Assembly: GCA_907163375.1 (NCBI GenBank)
Contig: CAJQUW010003400.1
Span: forward strand, 310,001-374,000
Source: Prostheceraeus crozeri
Lineage: Eukaryota; Platyhelminthes; Polycladida; Euryleptidae
Length of the DNA stretch: 64,000 bases
Direction of reading: 5' to 3'
A model generated the notes under the pieces. It did no database searches. It was not told the DNA's origin and was given only the letters and a program-made list of their open reading frames with translations. Position numbers and translations under genes: made by a program. Positions within the stretch are counted from its first letter, which is position 1. The number at the start of each line of letters is the position of its first letter. Positions 11,294-21,434 of this stretch are shown piece by piece.

Positions 11294-12200
11294 GTAGATG
11301 TACAGTCGCAAAACTTGTGTAATTCTGCTCCTCTCTCGTTACACAAATGCCAAACCGCCCACAAGCCATGATGCAAACCATGATCAGTCCGGATTTTTTT
11401 CAATTTAATTGTCATTATCCTCATTACTTCTCACAACTCGCACATGCATAAAAGGGGAAAGTTCGGAACTTCTTTTTGAAAGTGTTCTGGAACAGGTCTA
11501 TTTATATGACTTTGCATCTTGAAGAAGTAGGTAAAACCAAGCTTGCGTAAATTATTTACAAATCTAATTACAACAAATTATTTAATTCCACAAGAAGATC
11601 GCGAACTCTTGTACACCATCAACCACAATGTATGTATCATATAGGCCTATGATGTACCAACTTTGCTCCTGTATTATCGAAAACATCTGTAACAGGTTTA
11701 ACACACGAAGAGAAAATCGGGGAGACAACTTGCCTCGATGAAACTCATCTCAAAATTTCACAATGTTTTGATTGTGTAACAAATCAATGTTGTCACCAAA
11801 CGTGAGAAAATTGTCAGTGAGTTATCACGCGGTTTAGCAATAATGAAAGGCGTTCATTCTATTTTCACCGATCGTGGACTGACTTGAAGACAGGATAACC
11901 TCAAGCATGGCATGTCATCTTGAAATGCTAATGACATGAATGCGTCCTTCTTGCTGCAGGTGAGGTTGTATCAGATTTTCTTGGGTTGCACATTGTGGGA
12001 ATTTCAGATAGGCTACATGGAATATAGCCAAAAATACAAGACACTAATTGAAAGATCAGACACTTCAGCATTTAGAATGTCATCGTTCATGATAGATACT
12101 TTTAAATCTTATTTAAAGTAGAAGTATTCCATATTGGCTTGCATTCTCTATTCAAACATCTGACCAGACTTGAATGCCTCCTTCATCCAATTTTAAACAG
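11294..12200. other. No recognisable feature
   Basis: AT-rich sequence with only short open frames. One 'ataggcctat' word occurs near 11641. Confidence 0.4.
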
Positions 12201-12203
12201 TAA

Positions 12204-12554
12204 TCAGCAGTCCACCGGAAAATTTAAATGAATTCCCGGGATTTCCCGAAAGGCGTTTCCTGCTAAACCCTCATATAAACGGCACGCCATGCCACCAATT
12301 ATCAATAAAACGTAGCTCAATACGCATAGAAATTTCTGAACCTTGAGTGAGAACTTCACAGTATTCGGCAGATCAAAATTTCCAAAAGCAGATGAGAGAT
12401 AGCTTTGACGACTTTTCAGATGAAAGGAGTTGTTCTCATCCACTCTATCTGAACTTATAAAGTCTTGCATAACAGTGTGTGATGTGATTTTATCTTTTGC
12501 TTCTTGCCGCTGAGGATGATCTTTTACACATCGAAACATGTCCGCAATGCATCT
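12204..12554 (-). CDS. Possible host terminal exon with one membrane segment
   Basis: I do not recognise this protein. A minus-strand frame runs from a plausible splice acceptor ('attgcttttcag' ending at 12555) to a stop at 12204, about 116 codons. The N-terminal part is polar ('KDHPQRQEAKDKI', 'DRVDENNSFHLKSRQ'). 'KFLCVLSYVLLIIGGMAC' then forms one strong hydrophobic span, and about 25 residues follow to the stop. Composition looks more protein-like than neighbouring frames and no transposon motif is present. It may be the last exon of a membrane protein gene. It could also be a chance open frame, because no other exon is seen. Confidence 0.3.
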   Translation of the reverse strand, partial: RCIADMFRCVKDHPQRQEAKDKITSHTVMQDFISSDRVDENNSFHLKSRQSYLSSAFGNFDLPNTVKFSLKVQKFLCVLSYVLLIIGGMACRLYEGLAGNAFREIPGIHLNFPVDC

Positions 12555-12614
12555 GAAAAGCAATATGGATTTACAGTATTTCATCAGATTAGGAAATCTA
12601 TCGTACAATTATTT

Positions 12615-13020
12615 ACAATAAGCCACCATTATCAATGCGGCGGCTGGGGAGGCTGTGGCAGCTCTTCGCCGTCAAGATGCGAAGGATAGTGCGGTTCTGG
12701 GCTCCAGCGAAACAACAGGATTCGATTTCCTCCCAATTGCCGTTGAGACTTTCGATGCTTGGGGTCCCGTTGCTCTGGAAACTAGCAAGTTGATAGGTGG
12801 CAGATGGGCCGACTGGCATGGAGAGCAGCATAGCAAAGCGATTGACAGGATCTTTCAGAGATCTGTTTCACTACAACGCGGCAAGGCTACCTTGCTGTTT
12901 TCAAGAAGCCCAACCTTGAATGCCTTCCATGGTTAACTTGTCTTCGTGTCTTTATATTTTCTTTCATGTTAACTTATTTGTACTGCTTCTGTAATATGTT
13001 TAAATTTAAATATAATTTCT
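12615..13020 (+). pseudogene. 3' end of retroelement with restriction-like endonuclease tail, second copy
   Basis: 5'-truncated copy of the element at 48300-50290. Similarity starts at 'aagccaccattatcaatgcgg' (12618) and covers the last coding block 'VETFDAWGPVALET', 'KLIGGRWADWHG' and 'FQRSVSLQRGKATLL' up to a stop near 12935. It then continues through the shared 3' untranslated words 'cttatttgtactgcttc' and 'gtaatatgtttaaat'. The abrupt 5' end fits a truncated retrotransposition product. Confidence 0.7.
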
Positions 13021-15060
13021 CCATACCCAGAATTGAGGAAATTATTTACAGCTAGACGTGCTACTGTCATAATTTATGAATATAAGAGGGTCACGTCAAT
13101 TTGTGACAAAATGGTACGCCCATGAAGTTGACTCGTAGTTGCGCAAAAGGACGAAGGGTTGAGGAAATAGTAGGTCCACTTCATTTATCATATCTTGATG
13201 AGCATATTAATGTTTATGCGGTATTTTATTGCTTCACGTGAGGCATCCAGTCCAGACACCCGCAATAACAAAAAATGTTTGTTCATCAGATTAATTATTG
13301 TTCATCATGCGAATTCAATGAAATGACAGATTCAAAAAAAGACACTATCGTTTCACGCCGCAGGAATTCATAACTCATGAAATTATCAGTTTGTCTATTC
13401 GATGATCATTTCTCTCATTTTTTTCAGCTGTAAATTTGTTTGGCTGAAAAAGTGTCTCGCATTGGATCTTGTTGAATTGTGTTTTTGATATCAGCTGGAC
13501 ATCACAAACATTTTATCATTTTATAAATGCATATAATAGTGAGACATTAATCTTAACTCTGACTTTCCCTAAAGACAAACCAAGATAACGTCTACGCATT
13601 TTCCCAGCTTTTTATTTTCGCTATTTGTCGGTAGCTTTGAAGTTGACCACGAGCGATCATTTGTAATCTGTCTCAAGGGAAAATTTATTGCAGATCATTA
13701 ACGATCCAATGTCGTTTTGAAGTACAAACTGAGTTGCAGTCATAGAAACAATTGAAAAGATTACATGCGACATTCTTCTCTTTTATCAATCAATTCATGA
13801 CCTCATAAGTGTCTCGGTGTCTGAGAATTTTTTATCTTCCTAATGAAAACAATTCCGGTCGTTCTTTTGACCTTTTACACCCTAAGGCAAACATTGATTA
13901 ATACAAACGAAGTGGACACAGAGAAACAGGTCGCTTGATGAAAATTCTCCTTCATAACTATAATAATGCAACTCATAAAAGACTAAAGAGGTATATTTCC
14001 CGTATTTTTCTATTTTCCAAACTCTACTTGTATGTATCGTTGAAAATATTTACTTTCCATAGCATGTAAGTGCGGAAATGACACTTCTGTGTACATTAAC
14101 TTTTCTAGGTATGAAGCTTTTTGTGTTCTTAAAATCCATTCACGTATCCTCATGCTTCTTGTCTCAGTGGCAATGTATGTTTCATGATTTCATTTGCAGA
14201 TGGTTGAAAGGTTGACATATCAATTTTTCTTTTTAAATGAACAAATTATCAGTCGAATTGATGTTTTAAATTCATCAATCGGAATTATGTTTGAATTGAT
14301 CCCTAGCTGAAGGCCATTTAGAATTAGCTTACAAATTGAAATCAGTGCTAATCTTCATGCAGAAATAATGACACTCACAAGAACACAATGCATAGAAATT
14401 ATTTAGTGCAAAGAAAGATTATAGAGTAAGTTGGATGAAATTCTGTACGATTTTGATGAGACGCTGAGACTGTGACTGTGCCGTGAAACGTCTGTCTCTC
14501 TGTACATGGCCTGCAATAGTGAAAACTTTTGTGGATAATGCATTGTCTTTTTCTTTCCTTCAAGCTATGATGAACCACCTTCCATCAAAAGCCGTTAGCT
14601 GCAAAGAAAAATACCTCGATATCAGTAAGTAATTGAAATAACATGCTTATCTGAAGTCAACTAGAATAGAAATTGTCCTAAGGACGTGGCATCGCCTGAG
14701 GAACTAAATTGGGGCATTATTGATCAAGATAAGACTTTATTGATGGCTCACAATGTGCGGTGAACGCATTACAGAGGTATGTTTAAAACATCAGACAAAT
14801 AATAAAAATGCAACGAGGTACAAGTGCATCATAAAAAAGAGTTGTACAACTTTACCTTCCGAAGCGGATAAATGAGTTACTAAATCGAACATGTTTGGCT
14901 CGCGGTGCTGTAATATACAGAGGATTTCGCAGAGTGGGTTTTTCTCTCATCAAACATGATATTCAAATAAAACAAAATAAATCAAACATGCTCCTAGCAC
15001 TAACAATTGTAGTAAACAACCGTCTACACAAGGTCTCGTTAACAAATGTCAAATCAGAGA
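13021..15060. other. No recognisable feature
   Basis: About 2 kb of AT-rich sequence without domains. A 'GATGAGACG ... GAAACGTC' string at 14455-14500 was considered as a ribozyme and rejected. Confidence 0.4.
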
Positions 15061-15290
15061 AGTCATGATTACGAAAAAATCATGCTGGTAGTTTCTCGAC
15101 CTGCAAAAGTTTTTCAAACAAATATTTAGGGAGGTTGCAGAAGGTGGGGAAACCATAAATGAGGACCGAACGAATAAAAGAAACGTAGCATTCAAAAATT
15201 ATCTTTGGTGGACAGTCACATAGTTTTAAATTACGAAGAATATACATTCGTCGGTAACATTTCTTAATGAAATATGCAATTTCCAACATA

Positions 15291-17030
15291 CGTGGTGTGA
15301 TCCAAAATGTCCCGGACTAACCTACTTGCAGATAACCTGTGATAACGAATACTACTTCAGATGTAAATTTAGGTCTTTAAGGCATGAGAAATATAGTTGC
15401 CGAAATTTTTCCGGTCAGTTTTCTATTTTTAAAAAAAATTTTCAAACATTTTTGTCTGAATTTCAAGATTTTCCTATAAATTCTAGCGATTTAGAATTAA
15501 TATATTTAGATTAACTTGACAGTTAAGCTATCACTAATAACCTGACTAATAATTAACGGAAAAACAAATGTTTTGTTCCAGAAAACAGTTTACTTTTCAA
15601 TGTATGAGCCGTTAGCATTCGTCACTTTTTGCCAACGAAGTCTCAATTCACAAAAAGCTTTATGAAAAAATTCCGGTGTCAAAGAATCAAAAAACTCAGT
15701 AACTGCATCCCGCAGTTCAACTGGCGATTCAAAATGGTGTCCACGAAGATGCTTTTTGAGGAATCTAAACAGATAGAAGTCACTTGGGCCAAGTCAGGTG
15801 AATAAGGAGGATGGCTCAATAGTTGAAATCCGTTTCTCGTTAAGGCATTGGTTGTCTCCTGCGAGGTGTGAATCGGAGAGCATGTCATGAAGCAAGGTAG
15901 ATGGGAATGTTTCGTCGTGGCTTTCTTATTTTCTTCCTCGCTTCAGATAACAGATTGGAATAATATTCGCTATTGATTCTTACTCCTTTATCCGCAAAGT
16001 CAACCGTTGGATTCCCGAAGCGTTCCAAAAGACCCCAGCAGCATCAACGACCGGCGATGTGATGTTCCGGATCGCATTTTCAAAGGGGCAGACTCGCCTG
16101 ATTTTCGCCACTCTGCAGATTCTCGCTTACTTAAAGGTGGCAGATACAAACTGTAAGGTGTTTCATCCTCAGTAGATCTCCGTGCAGTTCAGAAACTGAT
16201 CGAGGAAATCCAAATTTGACTGTGCCGCCAGAAGTCTGTTCTCCTTCATTTCAGGTGACAGAAACTTCGGTACGAAACGTGATGCCAGTTTGCGATATCC
16301 AAGTCTTTCGATGATGTCATGACAGGAGTGATAACTGATTCGCAACTCTCTTGACAACTCACGGATGGTTATCCTTCTGTGTGCTGTAATCACTTCATCG
16401 CACTGACTCGATTTCTCTTCCTCCTGCGGCCGACCAACAGTTGAAAAAATCTTGCTCCACAGATTGTCTTCCGCGTTTAAATTCGCTTATCCAGAAATAA
16501 GCAGTAGTTCTCGATGGAGCTTTGCTTCCATATGCCAGGCTTAATTCCTTTAGAATGTCACCATTAGCGAAGCCGCGGATCAGGAGGTATCGTATCACAC
16601 TGCGATATTCGACTGAAGACACGCTTGTCACATCCATCATGAAAACTGATAGAACAAAGAACCATCGTTGACACGGATTTCTTAATGAATGCGTGCTGAA
16701 TGAACTTCACTGATTGATATCGTAACACACAAGCAATTAACAAAACAAAAATATTCATGGCAAAGATATCCGTCAAATAAGGTACAAATCAAAATCAATC
16801 TAACTATAACAATAAGACAAAATATCAAATCAATTCGATAAATACAGAAATCATGTTAAAATGTAAAAATAAAATTTTTTAAAAATAGAAAACTGAAAAT
16901 AAAAATTCTGAAAAATTTCGGACCATATTTCATGCATGCCTTAAAGACCTAAATTTACATCTGAAGTAGTATTCGTTATCACAGGTTATCTGCAAGTAGG
17001 TTAGTCCGGACATTTTTGGATCACACCACG
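15291..17030 (-). mobile_element. Mariner DNA transposon 1 with about 100-bp TIRs
   Basis: A 1740-bp element bounded by TA on both sides (15289-15290 and 17031-17032), with TIRs starting CGTGGTGTGATCCAAAA. The inverted similarity continues for roughly 100 bp ('ctacttgcagataacctg', 'gatgtaaatttaggtc'), which is long for mariner (usually near 30 bp). It carries a decayed transposase on the minus strand and sits inside a LINE remnant. Confidence 0.9.
15600..16640 (-). pseudogene. Mariner transposase, DD34D-type, multiply broken
   Basis: Cut-and-paste transposase. The N-terminal helix-turn-helix region reads 'SVEYRSVIRYLLIRG', 'SRTTAYFWISEFKRGRQS'. After a frameshift near 16430, 'RRITIRELSRELRIS' and 'LGYRKLASRFVPKFL' follow (the WVP linker reads FVP). 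The middle is full of stops. The C-terminal part shows 'HPPYSPDLA' (15800-15830). The spacing between the second and third catalytic positions, read across the frameshift, is the mariner 34 residues. Not functional. Confidence 0.8.
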
Positions 17031-17290
17031 TAAGTCTTCAGAGAAATATACCCAACAACTTCATTGATGCCACAGTAGAAATAGATTGTATATTTCCACA
17101 GCAAGATATTGATGAAAGTGAAATCGACTCTTTAGAGAAAGCTTGATGTGACTTGAAAAGCTTGATGTGACTGATTCTATTAGTTGCAAGTGTATCGACA
17201 TGAAAATACGACCAATTTTTCTGCCACTGTCATGTATTGCATGAAGCCCAAGTTCCAATCTAGATGTTTCACTGTTATAAATTTTATATA

Positions 17291-17776
17291 ATGCCGGTGA
17301 AATATGACCAATGCGTTAGAATATCAATTTTCGCTTTTATTTATTTCAAAAGTGACACCAAGAGGATTACTTAATATCTTCAGCCAAAAAATTCAATTCT
17401 TTGCACATTCGTCTTCAGTTATGGAATTTAAGTAGAAAATAATTCAAATTAATTAATCGCTCCTTGAGTGACAAATATGTACTAATTTGTGTACTAATTT
17501 TATGCCTACACTGATTTAAATGAGTATCTTAAAAATGAACAAAAGAAAGCAGCATTCGTCATCGCAGTTATCATATATTTCCAATCACAACTTATAGACA
17601 CTATAAGTCTTCCTCAGGTCAATTCTTTTAGTTTTTTGTACCTTTTATTTTGATACACGGTTTTAATGTGTTGTATAATTAATTAATCTATGCGGTTTCT
17701 ACGGTTTTGATGAACGAGGATCTAATACGGCTATTTGTATGTTAAGTCAGTGGTCAAAAATGTGTAGTAATAAATA
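17291..17776. other. No recognisable feature
   Basis: AT-rich spacer between the LINE/mariner nest and the second mariner. Confidence 0.4.
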
Positions 17777-17913
17777 TAGGTCATCACATAAAAAATTGCG
17801 TTTTTTATATGGTTCATTTAATTGGATTCTATGATATTATTCTTTATCATTTTATTCTTTTGTAAACAAGTTTGTGTCATACCTGTAAACCGTTCATTGT
17901 CTCTACTATATTG

Positions 17914-18267
17914 CATGGATATCTATATAGTAAGGGGATGAGACACTCTACTCAAAATCAATTTAGCTCTATACCAACTTGGTGTTACTTGAATCAAAGA
18001 CTTTGTAAGTTACAATACGGCAACGGCGATAATACAGTTCAGATGTTGAACTGCCTAAGTCAAATTCATTTCATTTTGAAGTGAAAACAATTTATCGTGT
18101 AGAAGACGACTGCTTCGTATCAGTAAAGAAATCAGCCATAGCTATAACTTATTGATTTTCCCATGAGTCAAAAAATCGACGTTTGAATGTGCACATGGAT
18201 TTCTTTTTCATTTGCGACTATTCTCATCTACGGCGTGTTCGGAATCCTTACTATACAGATATCCATG
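17914..18267. mobile_element. Putative 354-bp MITE nested in the mariner 2 leader
   Basis: A 22-bp terminal inverted repeat, catggatatctatatagtaa plus gg, matches its inverse at 18246-18267 at all but one position. The interior is non-coding. Flanks on both sides contain 'tatattg', a possible short TSD, but the exact boundary is uncertain. Confidence 0.5.
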
Positions 18268-18426
18268 TATATATTGTCTGGTTTGTTCCATGTTTGTTCC
18301 ATCATCGCCACTTTCACATGAATCATAGATATCTTAAACACAATCATCATTATCTTTAACATGGATTCACTTTGAAATCAATTTTAATTTTGATTCCGAA
18401 AACCAGCATTCATTTTGACTGCCGCA

Positions 18427-19485
18427 ATGGAGGAGATCAATCGTCGTGACATCAACCTAATCGTCGAGACTTTAAGAAGAAATAACTTTAACAACACAAA
18501 AATACACGAGATCATAACAACTGCTTGGGGTGATAAGCGGATATCAGTTAGACGTGTACAACAAGTTATGACTGAGTTTGGAGAAGGTCGCATTCAATTT
18601 GATAGAATTGATGGAAGTGGGCGTCCAAAGTCTCAGAAAAGAATCGATCTTACTCAGATGGTTGCTGATGAGGTGACCGTGAATAGGAGAATTACGTGCT
18701 ACGAGCTTGCTGATAAATTGGATACAAATCATAGAATGATTTACGACATCCTGATAGAAGACCTGCATATGCGATCAATCCAAGATTAAGTGGGTGCCAC
18801 ATAATTTATCCGAGGCAAACAAAGAGGCTCGTGTATCGTGCTGCACTGAGCTTATTGAGAAATTTACAAGGCGCAATATCCATCGCAATCTTGTAGTTGC
18901 AGACGAGAAATGGTTTTTCTGTAGGCCAGTTGGTTGTCCTCAAACCAGAAGGTCTTGGTGTTCAGCTGATGGTGATGTTGATAGAGATCAAATTCCTAAA
19001 CGTTTAACCGTCGACAGAAAAGTCATGGCAATTGTTGCTGTGAATTTTGATGGATTATCGTTTTCTACAGTACTTGAAAGGAATCAGTCTGTAGATTCCG
19101 AATTGTATACTAATTTTTCTGATTGACACAGTTAATTCTTTCACTAACCATGATTTAAGAAATGAAAGAAGAGAGGTGTCATGGGAGAATATGGTTTTGA
19201 TGCATGATAACGCTCGACCACATGTATCACGCCACACTCAAAACTTTTTGGCAGACAAGAATGTTCAGCTACTGTATCAAGCTCCATATTCACCTGACTT
19301 AAATATATGTGATCGCATGATATTTCCTGCTTTGGAAATGAAGAGAAGTGATTTGGAGTTAATGACAAAGGAATCTTTAGAATCCTACTTAAATGACTTT
19401 TACTCCACAAGTAATGAGAAGAGCAGCATTGAAATTGATTGACCACTGCAGAAATGTGATTGCTGCAAACGGCAATTATTTGTGA
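18427..19485 (+). pseudogene. Mariner-like transposase (DD34D), three frameshifts from open
   Basis: Starts at ATG 18427 ('MEEINRRDINLIVETLRRN'). The helix-turn-helix part ('RRVQQVMTEFGEGR', 'GSGRPKS', 'NRRITCYELADKL') is open to 18787. A one-base shift there breaks the 'KWVPHNLS' linker. The first Asp lies in 'VVADEKWFF', the second in 'MHDNARPHVSR' and the third in 'YSPDLNICDR', 34 residues later. Further single shifts fall near 19117 and 19400, and the C-terminus 'HCRNVIAANGNYL' ends at TGA 19485. All three catalytic aspartates remain, so loss of function looks recent. The 'DLN.CD' form of the last motif differs from the commoner 'DLAPSD' seen in mariner 1. Confidence 0.85.
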
Positions 19486-19654
19486 GTTACTTACTGTCTT
19501 ACTGACCCCCATTACCCCCATTTACTGAGCCCCCCATTTGTGAGTTAACAGAACACAAATTTTAATAGGTCTCAGTGCCATAATAATGTTTTCAATTGCC
19601 ATTAAAAAATCAATTATAAAAACGCAGTTTTTTATGTGATGACCAATAATATTA

Positions 19655-20792
19655 AGATGAAATAGAGTAATTCATACGTACGAATAATTTGCAATTAATC
19701 GAAGGCAGTTTAGTTATTGCAAAAAAGTGAGGACACATTTCACCGCTTAAAACTCTCAAATTCAAAGCATGCGCGCACATTTGTAAGAAATACATGCCCA
19801 AGAATGAAATGTGTTACCTCCTTCTCGACTTCAAATCGGTAAAAATGACAACTATATGCGTCGGTGAATTAAATGTCTGCACATTGCTTGAACGTAGCTT
19901 TCGTAGAATGCAAAGCACGCACATCTATTGTTTCATTTTGCATCGCAAAATTGGGAATCAGCGAGACAGCCTCAAATCCACAGATTTCATGTGATAGTGG
20001 TCGGTGTAGAGATTGATAATAAGTTTCCATTACCGGTTTGGTAATGCTCGGTTAAAGTGTAATAAGCTATTCCAACACGCAACATCATGACATGCATTAC
20101 TATCTTAGATCTCATAATAGTTTTGAAGCGTAACTACAATCTTCAGGTAACTGTGTTTTGACTGAAACATGACGATTCACCTATTGAGCATCTTCAGTGT
20201 AACTCAAGAAAAGCATTTACGCGTATCAAATCTCGCAACAAACCGAATGACATAGCCTCACTGATAGGATTGCTTTATTTCAATATTTCTATTCTACATA
20301 GAAATTTGCGAAAACAATTTAATGATGTAAAACTCCAATCACATCAACAGCAAACAAAAATATATAAATGAAATCAATGTAAATAATTTGAACTTGAATG
20401 AAGGATTTCAAGTTTAAATATTCAATGCAGAGTCAAGGATCGCGACAATAATTAGCACTATAACAACAATTCAATATTGAGTTGCATGCTGAGTTGAAAA
20501 ATGGGAATAGACCTGAATAGCTGGACAAATCCGCTTATGACAACATTTTGGGCAATTTATATAAAGAAACTAATACATGTAACATAATTTCTATGTTGAG
20601 AAATGTGCATCAGTCAGAAGACAAAACAATGGTCGGTTAGAGGACAATTTTGGGGGACAAAGACTAATTGAAGAAGAATATCAAATCAATGTAGATGCAA
20701 TCTTGAATTACAGTCTGGTTGGAAGTACGGCTCATGCGCTTTCGCGTGATAAATAACTTTAGATGTACAATTTAAATAGATCACAACGAAAT
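19655..20792. other. No recognisable feature
   Basis: AT-rich sequence without coding or repeat signals I can support. Confidence 0.4.
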
Positions 20793-20800
20793 TTCTATCG

Positions 20801-20812
20801 AAGATAAAGTAC
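20801..20812 (+). repeat. 12-bp direct repeat (target-site duplication), left
   Basis: aagataaagtac here is repeated exactly at 21255-21266, bracketing the inverted retrozyme-like pair. This implies the whole 442-bp segment was inserted as one piece. Confidence 0.7.
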
Positions 20813-20900
20813 ATAAAGATTGCAGAGTGCCAGTTCGCCTGGGCATTAAATAGAAAGATGTCATCAGACTTGAACAGTTTAAACACAACAATTCCTTGGC

Positions 20901-20947
20901 ATCCGTAGACGCTGCGTTTTGCCCTACAAGGGCTCGTCAGTACGGAT
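20901..20947 (-). ncRNA. Hammerhead ribozyme 1 (core mutated)
   Basis: Read on the minus strand: stem I 5' side AUCCGUA (20947-20941); core box CUGACGA (20940-20934); stem II GCCC-UUGUA-GGGC (20933-20921), a perfect 4-bp stem; AAAA at 20920-20917 where GAAA is required; stem III ACG-CAG-CGU (20917-20909); cleavage base C (20908); stem I 3' side UACGGAU (20907-20901), giving 7 perfect pairs. The G12-to-A change in the GAAA box should abolish cleavage. The fold is otherwise complete. Confidence 0.82.
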
Positions 20948-21154
20948 CGGAATGGCCTTCACTAGCTTAAAATATCTAGAATGACTGAACAAGCTGAAGG
21001 ACTGCACAACATGCTGCTCTGCATTTCCGTATCCTATTATTATCATTCTGCATTTATTTATTCTATTCAATGCCCAGACGAACTTGGCACTCTGCAACAG
21101 TCCTTCAGCTTGTTTAGCCATTCTAGATATTTTAAGCTGGTTTGGGCCATTCCG

Positions 21155-21201
21155 AGCCGTGCTGACGAGCCATTGTAGGGCGAAACGCAGTGTCTACGGC
21201 T
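21155..21201 (+). ncRNA. Hammerhead ribozyme 2 (intact catalytic core)
   Basis: Stem I 5' side AGCCGUG (21155-21161); CUGACGA (21162-21168); stem II GCC...GGC around a 7-base loop (21169-21181), where one of the four pairs in ribozyme 1 is lost; GAAA (21182-21185); stem III ACG-CAG-UGU (21185-21193) with one G-U pair; cleavage after C21194; stem I 3' side UACGGCU (21195-21201), 7 pairs including one G-U. All invariant core bases are present. Against ribozyme 1, stem I shows a compensatory U-A to G-C swap. Predicted type I topology, because stem I is the open end. Confidence 0.87.
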
Positions 21202-21254
21202 GTCAAGGAATTGTTGTGCTTAAACTGTTCAAGTCTGAGGACATCTTTCTATAT

Positions 21255-21266
21255 AAGATAAAGTAC
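21255..21266 (+). repeat. 12-bp direct repeat (target-site duplication), right
   Basis: Exact second copy of aagataaagtac; see 20801-20812. Confidence 0.7.
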
Positions 21267-21416
21267 CTATGCATGGGACAGGCTTTTTGGTACTTTTCTG
21301 CCTTGAGTTAAAATTTCATGAAAAAACTTTGTTAGATTGAGTTTGATAATCTGATAACATCACTACATTAATTACACAATTGTTTGCAAGTCCATGGACG
21401 CGGAGCAGGGGGGCAA

Positions 21417-21434
21417 GGGGGGCAGCTGCCCCCC
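21417..21434. repeat. 18-bp perfect palindrome of G6-CAGCTG-C6
   Basis: GGGGGGCAGCTGCCCCCC lies in a GC-rich patch (21390-21436) that is sharply bounded by AT-rich DNA on the 3' side. Similar 'cggagcaggggggcaagg' strings occur at ends of some DNA transposons, but I found no partner terminus. It could be the outer edge of the element suggested at 21.4-24.1 kb. Confidence 0.4.

Larger units (their letters stand above)
15065..17290 (-). pseudogene. Non-LTR RT C-terminal remnant, split by mariner
   Basis: Two minus-strand pieces of one LINE lie on either side of the mariner at 15291-17030. The upstream piece (17290-17031) contains 'VASMKLLGIFLSEDL'. The downstream piece (15290-15065) contains 'YFIKKCYRRMYILRNLKL' and 'SFIRSVLIYGFP', the usual order after the RT catalytic core (motif E, then the thumb region). 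Internal stops and the missing YxDD region mark it as dead. Removing the mariner and one TA joins the pieces. Confidence 0.6.
17777..19646 (+). mobile_element. Mariner-like DNA transposon 2
   Basis: A 1870-bp element flanked by TA (17775-17776 and 19647-19648). The TIRs share GGTCATCACATAAAAAA, then 'TTGCGTTTTT' or 'CTGCGTTTTT'. It encodes a nearly intact transposase (18427-19485). The 5' leader is unusually long because it seems to contain a smaller inverted-repeat insertion at 17914-18267. Confidence 0.88.
20813..21254. mobile_element. Retrozyme-like element: two ~190-bp hammerhead units head to head
   Basis: Two copies of one unit lie in opposite orientation: minus strand 21004-20813 and plus strand 21061-21254, separated by 56 bp. 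The shared arms (20848-21004 and 21098-21254) are near-identical inverted repeats. The block 'tgcccag..gaac..ggcactctgcaa' follows the arm in the minus unit but precedes it in the plus unit. The units are therefore circular permutations of each other, as expected if copied from a circular or tandem RNA. Each carries a hammerhead ribozyme. Small non-coding elements of this size with type I hammerheads (metazoan retrozymes) are known and thought to use Penelope-like RT. No protein is encoded. Confidence 0.75.

Noticed and set aside
14455..14500. GATGAGACG ... GTGAAACGTC string resembling a hammerhead core
   Set aside because: The first box is TTGATGA, stem II pairs weakly, and stem I does not pair at all.
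20924..21178. Two similar short frames on opposite strands ending 'TDEPL' and 'ADEPL'
   Set aside because: They are translations of the inverted ribozyme arms; RNA structure explains the similarity better than coding.
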